A stretch of 64,000 nucleotides of DNA from Methylomonas montana (GTDB taxonomy: Bacteria > Pseudomonadota > Gammaproteobacteria > Methylococcales > Methylomonadaceae), in NCBI RefSeq assembly GCF_030490285.1, contig NZ_CP129884.1, positions 3,038,001 to 3,102,000 on the forward strand, written 5' to 3'. The position numbers and the translations under genes are program-made. Below are positions 27,154 through 36,605 of this stretch, in pieces; the first letter of the stretch is position 1; each line of letters opens with the position of its first letter. The notes beneath the pieces are model-generated. The model was not told where the DNA came from. It saw nothing but the letters and a program-made list of their open reading frames with translations, and did not search any database.

Positions 27154-27403
27154 CCAATCACCGTTTATACATAGTCTTTCCTTCGTGAAACAAGCCTTTA
27201 CTCCCTACCAAATAATATCAGCGGCTAATCTTGATCAACGCAGTCTAGCGGATTTTTTAGGGTTGTCGTGGTGGGCCAATGGGCTGGCTACTGGTGATGA
27301 CCGATTTAATCCTGCAAAATAGCACCCATCAGGCAGCAAACCATGCTCGCCGTGCCGCTTGTTAAACCACTTCAATCATAAAACCAACCGATTCCAACCA
27401 GAA

Positions 27404-28717
27404 ATGTCAGAAACTCAGCATCCCTTGATCGTCCGTCCGCGCTTCATCGTCAACGGCCGAAAATGGTGGCGGCTATGCCATATTTACCTGGCACTGAGCC
27501 TGGGTTTGCTGTTTGCGCTGATCGGCCTGACCGGCAGTTTAAGTATTTACCGGGAAGAGTTGGATAGTCTGTTCAATCCCCAACTAAGCATAGCCACGCC
27601 GTCAGGCCCAGCCTTGTCGCTGGATAAGATTATCGCCTCGGTACGCACCGCTCACCCCAATCGGCATGGCGCCTGGACCTTGGAGATGCCGCGCTCGCCG
27701 GACGGCATGATTACCGCCTGGTTTGAAACACCCAAGGAAAGCGTCGACGCGTTTTACGCGCCGCTGATGGTGTCGGTCAATCCTTATACCGGCGAAGTAG
27801 CGGCCAGCCGGTTTTGGGGGCAAACGCTGACGACTTGGCTGCTGGATCTACATACTCAGTTGCAGTTGGACGGCTTCGGCCGCAACGCACTGGCTGCACT
27901 CGGCTGCTTGTTGATGCTGTCGGTGCTGAGCGGCTTGTACTTATGGTGGCCGGGCTGGCGGCAACTGCGTAGCGCTTTTACGGTGCGTCACGATGCCGGC
28001 TTGATGCGCTTAGTATTCGATCTGCATAGACTGCTGGGATTAGGCAGTTCGGCGATTTTATTGCTGCTAGCTTTTACCGGCTTTCATTTGGCCTACCCTA
28101 GCCTGCTGGAAAGTTTGACCGCCGCTGCCGGCATGGGTCACGGCGATGCCGGCCCCAATGTCCGCAGCACCGCGATACCCAACGACCGACCGGTCAGCCT
28201 TAGCGAAGCCATACTGGTCGCGCGCGGACCGTTCCCCAGTTCGGAAGTGCGGCGTATTACCACGCCGGTCGGCGAATTGGGTACCTATCGGATCAATCTG
28301 CGCCAACCCCACGAGATCAATCAACACCATCCGTTTACCACGGTCTGGGTGGACCGCTGGAGCGGCCAGATTCGCGACGTGCAAAACCCCAGCAAATTTT
28401 CGGCTGGCCAGACCTTCACCACTTGGCTCTGGCCGCTGCATACCGGCGAAGCCTTCGGCAAAGGCGGCCGCTTGCTGTGGTTCTTCATAGGCCTTACGCC
28501 TGCGCTGCTATTCCTGAGCGGCCTGCTGCACTGGCTATACCGGCATGATTTGGTCGCCGATCGGCAAATCGACTGGCAGCGCTTGGCGGCGTCGGCCCGG
28601 ACCGATTCCGTCAAGCTGACCAGCCGCTTTGTGCGGCATGCTTCGCAAGTTTTAAAACCTTTGCTGAGCAAAGCGCTGCTAGTATGTCGCGCTTGGCTGG
28701 CCCGGCTCCAAGCTTAA
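27404..28717 (+). CDS. PepSY-associated transmembrane protein
   Basis: The 437-residue inner-membrane protein has four membrane helices: an N-terminal one with WWRLCHIYLALSLGLLFALIGLTG, two central ones (LGCLLMLSVLSGLYLWWPGWR, then LLGLGSSAILLLLAFTGFHL) and a C-terminal one (LLWFFIGLTPALLFLSGLLHW), with periplasmic PepSY-like segments between. The histidines in HIYL, LHT, DLHR and LHTG helices suggest haem binding, as in iron-uptake or ferric-reductase-type members of this family. The frame extends to a TTG at 27359; the ATG at 27404 is better. No TonB receptor lies adjacent. Confidence 0.82.
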   Translation: MSETQHPLIVRPRFIVNGRKWWRLCHIYLALSLGLLFALIGLTGSLSIYREELDSLFNPQLSIATPSGPALSLDKIIASVRTAHPNRHGAWTLEMPRSPDGMITAWFETPKESVDAFYAPLMVSVNPYTGEVAASRFWGQTLTTWLLDLHTQLQLDGFGRNALAALGCLLMLSVLSGLYLWWPGWRQLRSAFTVRHDAGLMRLVFDLHRLLGLGSSAILLLLAFTGFHLAYPSLLESLTAAAGMGHGDAGPNVRSTAIPNDRPVSLSEAILVARGPFPSSEVRRITTPVGELGTYRINLRQPHEINQHHPFTTVWVDRWSGQIRDVQNPSKFSAGQTFTTWLWPLHTGEAFGKGGRLLWFFIGLTPALLFLSGLLHWLYRHDLVADRQIDWQRLAASARTDSVKLTSRFVRHASQVLKPLLSKALLVCRAWLARLQA

Positions 28718-28815
28718 GAGCACTTGACCGGATCGATCGTAACTGTTCAGGGGTTTATGTGTTATGTTTCAACGTAAGCGCGGCCAAAGATAATTCCAGA
28801 CCCAAGGTAACACTC

Positions 28816-29595
28816 ATGCAAATCGGAAAAACCAATACGATGCTCAATATTTTCGGCGCAGCGGTTTTACTGGGCGGTTGTGCGACGACACCAGTCGCCG
28901 ATTCCCAGGATCCCTGGGAAGGCTGGAATAGAAAAGTACAGACCTTTAATGATCGGTTCGACGATTATCTGATGAAACCGGTGGCCCGGGGTTACCGTTG
29001 GATAACGCCTAGCTTTGTCGACACCGGCGTCAGCAATTTTTTCGGCAATATCGGCGAGGTGCGCGTGCTGATTAATAATGCCTTACAGGGCAAGCTATTA
29101 ATGGCCGGCATGGACGGCGCCCGTTTTTTGGTCAATACCACGGCCGGACTGGGCGGTTTATTCGATGTCGCCAGCGAAATCGACTTACCCCGGCACAAGG
29201 AGGATTTCGATCAAACCTTGGGCTATTGGGGCGTTGAGCCTGGCCCTTACCTAGTACTGCCCTTTCTGGGGCCGAGTTCCCCGCGCGGCTTGTTCGGCTT
29301 GTTGGGCGACACCGCGATGAACCCCATCAGCTACACCGGCCTTTATTTTACGTCAGCCTGGACATCGCGAGCGGTATCGGGCGGTTTGGGCGCGCTGAAT
29401 GCGGCTGATTTACGTGCCGATAATTTAGAAAACGAGAAAATCGCCAGCGAAGCGGCCTTGGATCGGTATGCGTTTTTCCGTGCCGCCTATATTTCGCAAC
29501 GCCATTATCTGGTTCACGACGGCAACGTGCCGCCCGAAGAGGAATTTAATCTGGATGATTTGGACGAAACCCTGTCGCCCGTCACCCCTTATTGA
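28816..29595 (+). CDS. mlaA: MlaA/VacJ outer-membrane lipoprotein
   Basis: MlaA removes mislocalised phospholipids from the outer leaflet of the outer membrane and hands them to MlaC. The 259-residue protein has a lipobox LLGGC with Cys at about residue 20, followed by DPWEGWNRKVQTFNDRFDD, the family signature, and DFDQTLGYWGVEPGPYLVLP. The frame starts earlier, but the ATG at 28816 gives the signal peptide. No mlaBCDEF genes are next to it. Confidence 0.93.
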   Translation: MQIGKTNTMLNIFGAAVLLGGCATTPVADSQDPWEGWNRKVQTFNDRFDDYLMKPVARGYRWITPSFVDTGVSNFFGNIGEVRVLINNALQGKLLMAGMDGARFLVNTTAGLGGLFDVASEIDLPRHKEDFDQTLGYWGVEPGPYLVLPFLGPSSPRGLFGLLGDTAMNPISYTGLYFTSAWTSRAVSGGLGALNAADLRADNLENEKIASEAALDRYAFFRAAYISQRHYLVHDGNVPPEEEFNLDDLDETLSPVTPY

Positions 29596-29604
29596 TCGGC
29601 ACTC

Positions 29605-29634
29605 GGCTGCGCGACTTGGCCAAGTCGCGCAGCC
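29605..29634. terminator. Strong hairpin between convergent genes
   Basis: A perfect 13-bp GC-rich stem (GGCTGCGCGACTT with AAGTCGCGCAGCC, GGCC loop) lies 9 bases past the mlaA stop, between it and the convergent gene. It lacks a T-run but fits a two-way terminator. Confidence 0.6.
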
Positions 29635-29684
29635 TCTGAGAACCAGATTATAGGGTGTCGAACGATGCCTCTTTAATCATGCAA

Positions 29685-30749
29685 TCAAACCGCAAAATTA
29701 AGCTGCTGCACACTTCCGGCGGTGCCTTGCTCCGTTAAATAAATGCCGCTGCTGGCGACCTCGCCCAGCGTCCGGTTAGCCGCGTCTTTGATTTGAAACG
29801 GCGTGGTGAGGTGGCCCAAATAAATCGCGCCGACGTTTTTATCGCCCAAGGCCAACAGTTGTTGCGAGCCGTCGTCGTAGCGCTGCCAGATTCTTAGCTG
29901 CGCATAGATCGCATCCGCTGCGTCGATGAACTGGTTTTTATCGTCGTCGTAAGCCGCTAGTTCGACAAAACCGTTGCCGGTTTTAGGTCCGAACAGTTCG
30001 GAACCGTCGTTGATTTGCCCGTCCTGATTTTTGTCCAGCGCTAACATACCACTACCGGCCTTCAAGCCGGCGATTTGATCCAGACTGCCGTTGGCGTCGA
30101 TATCGAATTGAAAGCGCGTGCTGCTAAGTTCGGCGGCAGTGCCTTCAAAATTGATCACCAAAGGATCGGTTTTCGCCGCATCGCCGGCGCGGATGCTCAA
30201 ATTCGACTCGGTATAGAATGAGCGGCTCATCGACAAGGACACCGAAAAACTGAAACTTTGCCCGTCTTTGGTGGCGATACTGCCTTCCGCGCTGAAGCTG
30301 GTGGTCTCGCTCTCGAAGTAAGAAGACGATTGCTGATAAACCAAACCGTAACCTTCGCGTGCCGGCGCGGACGGCGTGGCGGCCGGCGGTTGTTGCGGCG
30401 CTTGTATGCTGAGTTGATCGGCTTCGCCCGCGAAGTCTTTGGGCGACAATAATTTGAAGTCGTGACCGGTGATTTCTTTAACCAGGCGCCTGATGATTTG
30501 CAGGGTCAGATTATCCATGGAATCCAGCGGTTGATCGGTATCGACAGACTGTGTTTCGGTCGATGCCGTTTTTGCAGCATCGCTCAGTTTAACCGTATCT
30601 TTCAGTCGCCCGTAGTCTCGAGCGTGTTCGGCTCTGTCGGGCTTTTTCTCGGAGTTATCGGTCCAAAACCGCAAGGATTCGCTACGCTTGGCCAGCTGTT
30701 GCAGCTGATGCTGGCCTTGAAATTTGATGGCGGAGTTCTCGATAATCAT
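29685..30749 (-). CDS. Calcium-binding-like hypothetical protein
   Basis: The 354-residue protein has no signal peptide. The C-terminal half holds EF-hand-like loops: FDIDANGSLDQIAGL, ALDKNQDGQINDGSELFG and AYDDDKNQFIDAADAI. The middle (YQQSSSYFESETTSFSAEGSI) is a beta-rich region also seen in such proteins. The N-terminal 100 residues are charged and low in order. Relatives occur in Shewanella, Vibrio and methanotrophs as hypothetical proteins. It starts just past the adenylate cyclase stop (57 bases) on the same strand. Function unknown. Confidence 0.65.
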   Translation of the reverse strand: MIIENSAIKFQGQHQLQQLAKRSESLRFWTDNSEKKPDRAEHARDYGRLKDTVKLSDAAKTASTETQSVDTDQPLDSMDNLTLQIIRRLVKEITGHDFKLLSPKDFAGEADQLSIQAPQQPPAATPSAPAREGYGLVYQQSSSYFESETTSFSAEGSIATKDGQSFSFSVSLSMSRSFYTESNLSIRAGDAAKTDPLVINFEGTAAELSSTRFQFDIDANGSLDQIAGLKAGSGMLALDKNQDGQINDGSELFGPKTGNGFVELAAYDDDKNQFIDAADAIYAQLRIWQRYDDGSQQLLALGDKNVGAIYLGHLTTPFQIKDAANRTLGEVASSGIYLTEQGTAGSVQQLNFAV

Positions 30750-30805
30750 GGCAGCCCCCTCGGCATACTTGTTTCCAGCAAGGTAGCGGCCAACCGACAG
30801 GAAAG

Positions 30806-33604
30806 TTAAATATTTAATTTATCTTCTATTTTTTGTTTATAGTTCAGGAAATGCACGGTCTGCAACAGCTCGACATGCTCCACGCCCAGCACTCGGCAAG
30901 GTACGTCTATTTCAGTGATATGAAAGGGATAGTCGTCGTGACTTTTCCGGAAGCCCAGTATATGCGCTCTGATTTGTTTAAAACTATCGGCATTAGCGAC
31001 GGAAAATTTCCGTTCGTTGCAATAAATAGCCAGGCTACCGGCCTCCTCGCTGGCAATCCTGACTCTCAGATCCATCACACTGGCGCTAAGCCTTACTTGC
31101 ACAGCCTGACAGGACAATACACCCGCAGAGTTTCTCTGGATTTCGTAACATTTAACCGTTGACCCTTCCGCCAATTGGGCTTGTGCCAATAAGGTAGCCA
31201 AAAAGACGGAATAATGCGTCAATACATGTTCCGGATTGGCATTGTTGTGCTGACGCACAAACAGCGCGCCTTTTTCGTCGATGACATAAACCCCAATGTA
31301 TTTGCTAGTCGCATGGTAGAACAGCTGAATCACATCGGCGGCATTATGGCTGTACAGAAACGGTATAAACGTTTGATCTAGCACATAAGCATCAAAAAAC
31401 ACCGGGGAAAACTGTTCAGACGGCTTGGCCAATTCCTGTAACAGCTGATTATGCGTATCCAGCCGATAATAGCTCAAGCTGTCGCTTTTGATCTGAAACA
31501 CGCAATAACCGGCTTCGGCGGCGATAATATAGCGTTGTAAGCCGTTAGATTCCGCAGCAAAACACTTCAACAAATTGCCGAACAAAGCTTCTATGCGGAA
31601 AGTGATGCTTCTGCCGCGCACCGGGGTGTAACACAATACTTGCAGCTTGTCGGCCGTGATGGGAGTAACGCTATTATTGAAAATATCGATGAGGCAATTG
31701 AAAACGCCATCCAACCCGACATAGCGTTGTAAAGTTGCTTCCCCCCAGTTGGACACCGACAATTTTTGGATACTCTGCACAAAACACTGCCGACTGTCGC
31801 CGTAACTGAGCGGATCGGAGCGATCGCTCATCACCAATTGCTGACTATTAGCATCAATGGCCAGGCTTTCGCCAAGATTGATCAGTACCAGCGACGATGC
31901 TATCCGATTGGGCGTACCGTATACCTCCAGATCGTTTTCCCTACCGCCCATATAACGGCTTAATAACGCATTCAGCTCGCTAAATAGCTGATATAAATCG
32001 TTATTGGCTATTTTAAGACTTTGTGTCACCAACTGCAGATTAAGCGATTTTTTATATAAACCGTTCACCACCGCCCAGCACAAAACTTCCAGCAAACTCT
32101 CGCCTTGCTTGATAATTGTTTCCGGGAAAGCTTGCTGCGAGGTGATTCTATCGATGTATAAACACCAGTTTGTCGGCGTATCGTCGGCAGTGACCTCCAC
32201 GATGACCAAAAGATCGGGCTTGGCCTGAACGGTGGCTCGGGTGGTCAATACTTCGATCTTGCCAGGGCGCTGATCCAGTGCGGCCCGTAATTTACGGGTG
32301 ATCAATGTCAAGTCCTTGTTTCCCAGCTGAGCCTGATCCAACGGCAAACCGGCGAATTTCAAAATCATCCGTAGACATTGCTGCAATTGATCGCGAATCA
32401 CGACATGTTCGACACTCGCCTTTTTAATATCCCAAAATTTTTGACTGGCCAAATTGTCCAGCAGATCATCCGGCCATTGCCATTGGGTCGCTACACTGTA
32501 CAAATAATCTTCACGCCGCAGGCGTATCCGGTTTTCCGTCGCATTTTCGGAAGCCGCCATGATTTTTATGTAAAAACATTCCCGGATCAGATTGAGCCGC
32601 TGCCGGGAATGCGCTTGGCGAAGATATTCGTCGACTTTACGATAGATCAGCAAGTAAGGGTCCATACTATCGACGCTGAAATCGCCCTGATAAATAGCTT
32701 GTTTCAAAGAGACGCATAGCCATTGCGGGTCGGGAAATTCGCTGGCATAACTTTCCATGAGCAGCAGTTTTAACAACGATTTATGTGGCGACGTCAGGGA
32801 TTTATATATTTGCCAAAGCGTGGCGCTGACAAATTCGGCCAGCGGCATATCTTGCAGCCCGCCGAAATCGATGACATCCGCTTCCGAAACAAACCGATTT
32901 TCCAGCAAATGCGCGACATACTGTTTGTAGTTTTTTTCCTGCTGCGGAGGCACTAGCCACCAAACCGGCACCCTCCCGGCGATATAAATCGAGGTTCGGT
33001 AAAACTCTTCCAATAACAAATAATGCTGGGTCTCGCCGCTACTTTCCTTGGAAATGGGTGTATTTTCGCCGCGTAAAAACTGTTCGGCATCGATCAGAAA
33101 AAAATGCACCTCAATTTTTAACGATGCCGCCCATTTTTCCACTTCCTGAGCTTTTTGGCGCAATTCATTCAGTTCATCGTCCGCCAGGCTTGGCGAGTGA
33201 CAAAGCCAGATATCAATATCGCTGTCTTTTGAAAAAGCCATACTACCGGCGCTACCCATGAGAAAGATAGCCTGGATAGGATAATGCCTAAGCGCCTTGC
33301 GTTTATAAGCAAAGCCCTTGGAAAACTGTTTGGCGACGTCGGTCGTCTGCTTATTGGGCGTGTAATCGGGAATACCGGCCGGACCTTCCAGCGATACGAA
33401 ACCGGGTAATAAGGGATGATTCTGATGAAATAACAAAGGCAACAGCTTCAAGAAATCTTGCTGGCGGGGTTGCAGGAAACCCTGTACCTGCTGCAAACGC
33501 AGCTGATTGAAATTCTTGAAACGCTGAGCCACTGCGTGTAGATCTTTTTTGCTGATCTCTTCGCCTGGCGCGCCTAGATGGATAGGTAAGAATCGGTTAG
33601 TCAA
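30806..33604 (-). CDS. cyaA: Class I adenylate cyclase
   Basis: CyaA makes cyclic AMP from ATP. The 932-residue protein matches the enterobacterial/Pseudomonas class I enzyme in length. The N-terminal catalytic half has the nucleotidyltransferase-like GSAGSMAFSKDSDIDIWLCH (residues about 117-136), and the long C-terminal half is the regulatory region. The cAMP made probably acts through a CRP/Vfr-type regulator not seen here. It follows the histidine phosphatase gene by about 45 bases and could share a promoter with it. Confidence 0.94.
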   Translation of the reverse strand: MTNRFLPIHLGAPGEEISKKDLHAVAQRFKNFNQLRLQQVQGFLQPRQQDFLKLLPLLFHQNHPLLPGFVSLEGPAGIPDYTPNKQTTDVAKQFSKGFAYKRKALRHYPIQAIFLMGSAGSMAFSKDSDIDIWLCHSPSLADDELNELRQKAQEVEKWAASLKIEVHFFLIDAEQFLRGENTPISKESSGETQHYLLLEEFYRTSIYIAGRVPVWWLVPPQQEKNYKQYVAHLLENRFVSEADVIDFGGLQDMPLAEFVSATLWQIYKSLTSPHKSLLKLLLMESYASEFPDPQWLCVSLKQAIYQGDFSVDSMDPYLLIYRKVDEYLRQAHSRQRLNLIRECFYIKIMAASENATENRIRLRREDYLYSVATQWQWPDDLLDNLASQKFWDIKKASVEHVVIRDQLQQCLRMILKFAGLPLDQAQLGNKDLTLITRKLRAALDQRPGKIEVLTTRATVQAKPDLLVIVEVTADDTPTNWCLYIDRITSQQAFPETIIKQGESLLEVLCWAVVNGLYKKSLNLQLVTQSLKIANNDLYQLFSELNALLSRYMGGRENDLEVYGTPNRIASSLVLINLGESLAIDANSQQLVMSDRSDPLSYGDSRQCFVQSIQKLSVSNWGEATLQRYVGLDGVFNCLIDIFNNSVTPITADKLQVLCYTPVRGRSITFRIEALFGNLLKCFAAESNGLQRYIIAAEAGYCVFQIKSDSLSYYRLDTHNQLLQELAKPSEQFSPVFFDAYVLDQTFIPFLYSHNAADVIQLFYHATSKYIGVYVIDEKGALFVRQHNNANPEHVLTHYSVFLATLLAQAQLAEGSTVKCYEIQRNSAGVLSCQAVQVRLSASVMDLRVRIASEEAGSLAIYCNERKFSVANADSFKQIRAHILGFRKSHDDYPFHITEIDVPCRVLGVEHVELLQTVHFLNYKQKIEDKLNI

Positions 33605-33648
33605 AATCGCCGCGCCAAAATCAAGTGTGTGGCCAGTATAGAAGAAAA

Positions 33649-34248
33649 TCAGCCCGGCTTGTGGAAGTTAAGCTGCACAAAACGACCGTTGCCATCGTCG
33701 AAGCAGGTAAAACGCGTCAAGCAGCCGTGGGGAACTTCGATCCGAAAGCTATGCGTGGCCGGCATATCGAATACATGCGCAAATAATGCCCGAATCACCC
33801 CGGCATGCGTCACCACCAGCAATTTTTGCCCAGCACGATCAGCCAACAGACCTTCCCAGCCATTACGCACTCTTTCGGCAAAGTTTGGGTAAGTTTCGGC
33901 ATTGGGTGGCGGATATTTGACCGGATCGAGATAAAAAGCCTGTAATGCGTCCGGCGAATGCAGGCCGATTTGTTCGGCTGTCTGGCCTTCCCAATCGCCA
34001 AAATCGATTTCCATCCACGCCGGTTCGACCAGCAACTCCAATTGCTGCTGTTCGCACCAGGCTGAGGCAAACGAACGGCAACGCCGTAACGGCGAACAAA
34101 TCACCGCATCCCACTGCCCTTCCCCGCATTGGCTATACATCTGTCGCCAACCGCGCTCGGTCAACGGATCATCGGTGATACCTCGGTAATACTGTCCGCC
34201 TCGGGCTTCGCCATGGCGGAGAAAATCAACTGTGATCGGCTCGATCAT
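33649..34248 (-). CDS. Histidine phosphatase family protein
   Basis: The 199-residue protein has the phosphohistidine motif FLRHGEA (residues 10-16) and the later THAGVIRALFAHVF, so it is a branch-1 histidine phosphatase. CSPLRRCRSFASAW and DFGDWEGQTAEQIG resemble alpha-ribazole phosphatase (CobC) and phosphoglycerate-mutase-like proteins. No cobalamin gene is adjacent, so the substrate stays open. It lies between the signalling cluster and cyaA. Confidence 0.85.
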   Translation of the reverse strand: MIEPITVDFLRHGEARGGQYYRGITDDPLTERGWRQMYSQCGEGQWDAVICSPLRRCRSFASAWCEQQQLELLVEPAWMEIDFGDWEGQTAEQIGLHSPDALQAFYLDPVKYPPPNAETYPNFAERVRNGWEGLLADRAGQKLLVVTHAGVIRALFAHVFDMPATHSFRIEVPHGCLTRFTCFDDGNGRFVQLNFHKPG

Positions 34249-34276
34249 AACAATTAATTTCGACCCAAAGGGAAAC

Positions 34277-35023
34277 TCAAGTATTCAGGGTATCCATCAA
34301 ATCGATCATGAATTCCATTTCTTCATCCTCGATGCGTTGCCATGCGTTAAAGCCCAGGCTGGCCAAAACACCGCTGCCTTTTTCGTCTTTATCCATCTCG
34401 ACCAGTATTTTCTGAATATCATCGCGCCGGCTTTGCAGTCTGGGGCCTATCATCAAGGAATGATAAATCACGCTGATTTGGCTACGCACCAATATCCGCA
34501 ACTGCTTTTTAATCACACTGGACAGATTATCGTACGCCTCTGCCAAAATGATGCCGACATCCGCCTCGCCTTTTAACAGGTGTTTGGCAACCAGTACGTG
34601 ATTATCCGACAGCAGCGGCACGATATTCTCGGCCCCCAAATCGGCCGGTTCCAACATAATCATACCCATCAAACGCACATCGGGATCGTCTGTGAATGCC
34701 ACCCGGGTGTTCGGCATCAACTCGGCCACATCGTGGACATGGCTGTCGGCGTTGACGGCGATAATCGCTTCGTCCGATTCGCCATTGGCACGGACTAGCG
34801 GCAAAAACCCCTTTTCTCTCACCAACATCGCCGCATCGAAGGGATTGGCGTAGACCAGATCGATCTTATCGGATGCTATCGCCTGATGCAGGTCATGATA
34901 GTGGTTATACATCTCCAGATGTATCGCTTCGCCGGTTTGTTTTTGCAACCAGGTATTGAAGATATACCAACCCGACAGGCGATCTGGGGCGAAATCCGGA
35001 CTCACTGTAAACATGAAAGACAT
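34277..35023 (-). CDS. Phosphonate-binding-protein-like (PhnD superfamily) protein without signal peptide
   Basis: The 248-residue protein has the type 2 periplasmic-binding fold of the PhnD family: FTVSPDFAPDRLSGWYIF, IDLVYANPFDAAMLV, TRVAFTDDPDVRLMG and KGEADVGIILAEAYDNL. No signal peptide or lipobox is present at either candidate start (35068 or the ATG at 35023), so it probably stays in the cytoplasm. No ABC transporter genes accompany it. As last gene of the GTPase/roadblock/PAS cluster it is likelier a sensor domain than a transport protein. That is inference. Confidence 0.75.
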   Translation of the reverse strand: MSFMFTVSPDFAPDRLSGWYIFNTWLQKQTGEAIHLEMYNHYHDLHQAIASDKIDLVYANPFDAAMLVREKGFLPLVRANGESDEAIIAVNADSHVHDVAELMPNTRVAFTDDPDVRLMGMIMLEPADLGAENIVPLLSDNHVLVAKHLLKGEADVGIILAEAYDNLSSVIKKQLRILVRSQISVIYHSLMIGPRLQSRRDDIQKILVEMDKDEKGSGVLASLGFNAWQRIEDEEMEFMIDLMDTLNT

Positions 35024-35037
35024 GACGATTCCTCTAA

Positions 35038-35514
35038 TCAAAAAAGTGTCGGATACAGCTTGATGCATTCATCAACTTTACTGCGTGAAGGTTTTCTACG
35101 CACCGAGGTATAACCCACCACCTTGCCGCCACGCACATTGGGAATCACCGTGGCTTTTACCCAATAAAAACCGCCGTCCTTACGCAAGTTTTTGACAAAA
35201 CCCTGCCATTTTTCGCCTCTGGCCACCGTATCCCATAAGTCTTTGAAGGCAACGGCCGGCATGTCCGGATGCCTAAGAATATAGTGCGGCGCGCCGAGCA
35301 ATTCGGCTTCGCTGTAACCCGACATTTCCACAAACGAACGATTTACGTGAGTGATGACGCCATCCGGGCTAGTGGTGGACACAATCAATTTGCCGTCCGG
35401 ATAAGGCGTTTCGATCTCGGTATACAGCACTTTTCGGGATTTGCCGTCGTAATAGGTAAGAGTCGTATCCTGGTACTCGCCAACGATGTCTTCCGGTTTC
35501 ATATCAACGATCAT
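35038..35514 (-). CDS. PAS-domain sensor protein
   Basis: The 158-residue protein is a single PAS domain (about residues 45-150): LIVSTTSPDGVITHVNRSFVEMSGYSEAELLGAPHYILRHPDMP, then GEKWQGFVKNLRKDGGFYWV. This resembles the flavin- or haem-type PAS of aerotaxis receptors such as Aer. No output domain follows, so it must signal by protein contact. It lies between the roadblock gene and the PhnD-like gene and starts with ATG; MKPEDI (35502) is an alternative. It could report redox or oxygen to the GTPase module. Confidence 0.85.
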   Translation of the reverse strand: MIVDMKPEDIVGEYQDTTLTYYDGKSRKVLYTEIETPYPDGKLIVSTTSPDGVITHVNRSFVEMSGYSEAELLGAPHYILRHPDMPAVAFKDLWDTVARGEKWQGFVKNLRKDGGFYWVKATVIPNVRGGKVVGYTSVRRKPSRSKVDECIKLYPTLF

Positions 35515-35541
35515 GATTTACTCCAGATTGCCGTTCGAGGA

Positions 35542-35904
35542 TTACAACATTTCGGAAATGCTTTCCGCGGCACGCTTGACGTCCAGAAAGATCAACCCCA
35601 GTTTGGCATTAGGCTTCGCCAGTACCGTCAATACCGCTTCATTGCCGGCATAGGTCATCAGCACATAGCCTCTAGCGCCTTTGATCAACACCTGCTCCAA
35701 ACTGCCACGATTCAACTCCTGCGCTGTCCTATCGCCCAAGGACAGCATCGCGGCACTCATCGCGCCAACCCGGTCTTCGTCCATTCCAGCCGGCAATACC
35801 GAAGCCATCATCAAGCCATCGGTGGAAATCACGCCCGATGCTTCAATATCCGCCGAGGTTCCGTTCAGTTCGGTCAAAACCGAAGTCAGCATATCCGCTT
35901 TCAT
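35542..35904 (-). CDS. Roadblock/LC7-domain protein (MglB-like)
   Basis: The 120-residue protein is one roadblock/LC7 domain: VLTELNGTSADIEASGVISTDGLMMASVL, then GRGYVLMTYAGNEAVLTVLAKP-type strands (KGARGYVLMTYAGNEAVL). MglB-type members act as GTPase-activating proteins for MglA. It lies 50 bases from the second roadblock-like gene and two genes from the GTPase, so it is a plausible GAP or scaffold for it. Confidence 0.87.
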   Translation of the reverse strand: MKADMLTSVLTELNGTSADIEASGVISTDGLMMASVLPAGMDEDRVGAMSAAMLSLGDRTAQELNRGSLEQVLIKGARGYVLMTYAGNEAVLTVLAKPNAKLGLIFLDVKRAAESISEML

Positions 35905-35955
35905 AATTCAATTCCTCTCCAATGTGTGATGTTGCAAAGCGCTCAGTTTGAAACG

Positions 35956-36600
35956 TCAATCGCTCTTCTTTAAATAACGCGTAATCAAAGCCCAGGCCAA
36001 AGTCACGAACTCGGCATGGTTAAAATGCGGAATCCCCGTTATCGCCAGTACGAAACGGTGGCTACCTATGAACATGGGCCAAAAACCAATTTGACTGTTG
36101 CCGAAAGGATCGACGATAGCCCAGGCATGACTGGATATACCCATATTGTTAATCAACAATCCGGAACGACGCTTATGCACCGTCGCCAATTCGGCGCTAA
36201 GGGCGGACAACTCCTCGGCCACTTCATGAGGAAAGCCGCTGCAAGCCAAATAAAATCCCTGATCGTCGGCCAGCAATACCTTGCCGCTTTCCGATATTTT
36301 CCCCAACAAGTCCGGCAAAATATCCTCCAGCGCCCCTTGTGGCGACTGCATGACAGCATCGACGCCCTGCACCCAACCCAGCTTTTGGCAATACAACAAT
36401 AATTGCAAGGCCTTCTCTTCGTCGTCGGTTTCCATTAGCTTTAGCAATTGCTGAACATTTAAAGCCGGTGTCTGTTCCTGCTGCAGCAAGCGGATTAAAA
36501 ATCGCCGCGTCTTGTCGGCCTCCGGAGAGGAAACCGCGTAATAAGCACCTGCGGGTGTCGGGTACAAATACAAGCCATCGATCAGTTTGAATTTATCCAT
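35956..36600 (-). CDS. Winged-helix/roadblock-like two-domain protein
   Basis: The 214-residue protein has an N-terminal helical part that resembles a winged-helix (about 35-85, RRFLIRLLQQEQ, LKLMETDDEEKALQLLLYCQKLGWV). A roadblock-like domain follows (about 92-200), with LLGKISESGKVLLADDQGFYLACSGF and HKRRSGLLINNMGI. The start is 5 bases past the GTPase stop. The second domain suggests it pairs with the GTPase or with the first roadblock protein. The match is by eye only. Confidence 0.6.
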   Translation of the reverse strand: MDKFKLIDGLYLYPTPAGAYYAVSSPEADKTRRFLIRLLQQEQTPALNVQQLLKLMETDDEEKALQLLLYCQKLGWVQGVDAVMQSPQGALEDILPDLLGKISESGKVLLADDQGFYLACSGFPHEVAEELSALSAELATVHKRRSGLLINNMGISSHAWAIVDPFGNSQIGFWPMFIGSHRFVLAITGIPHFNHAEFVTLAWALITRYLKKSD

Positions 36601-36605
36601 CGCAA

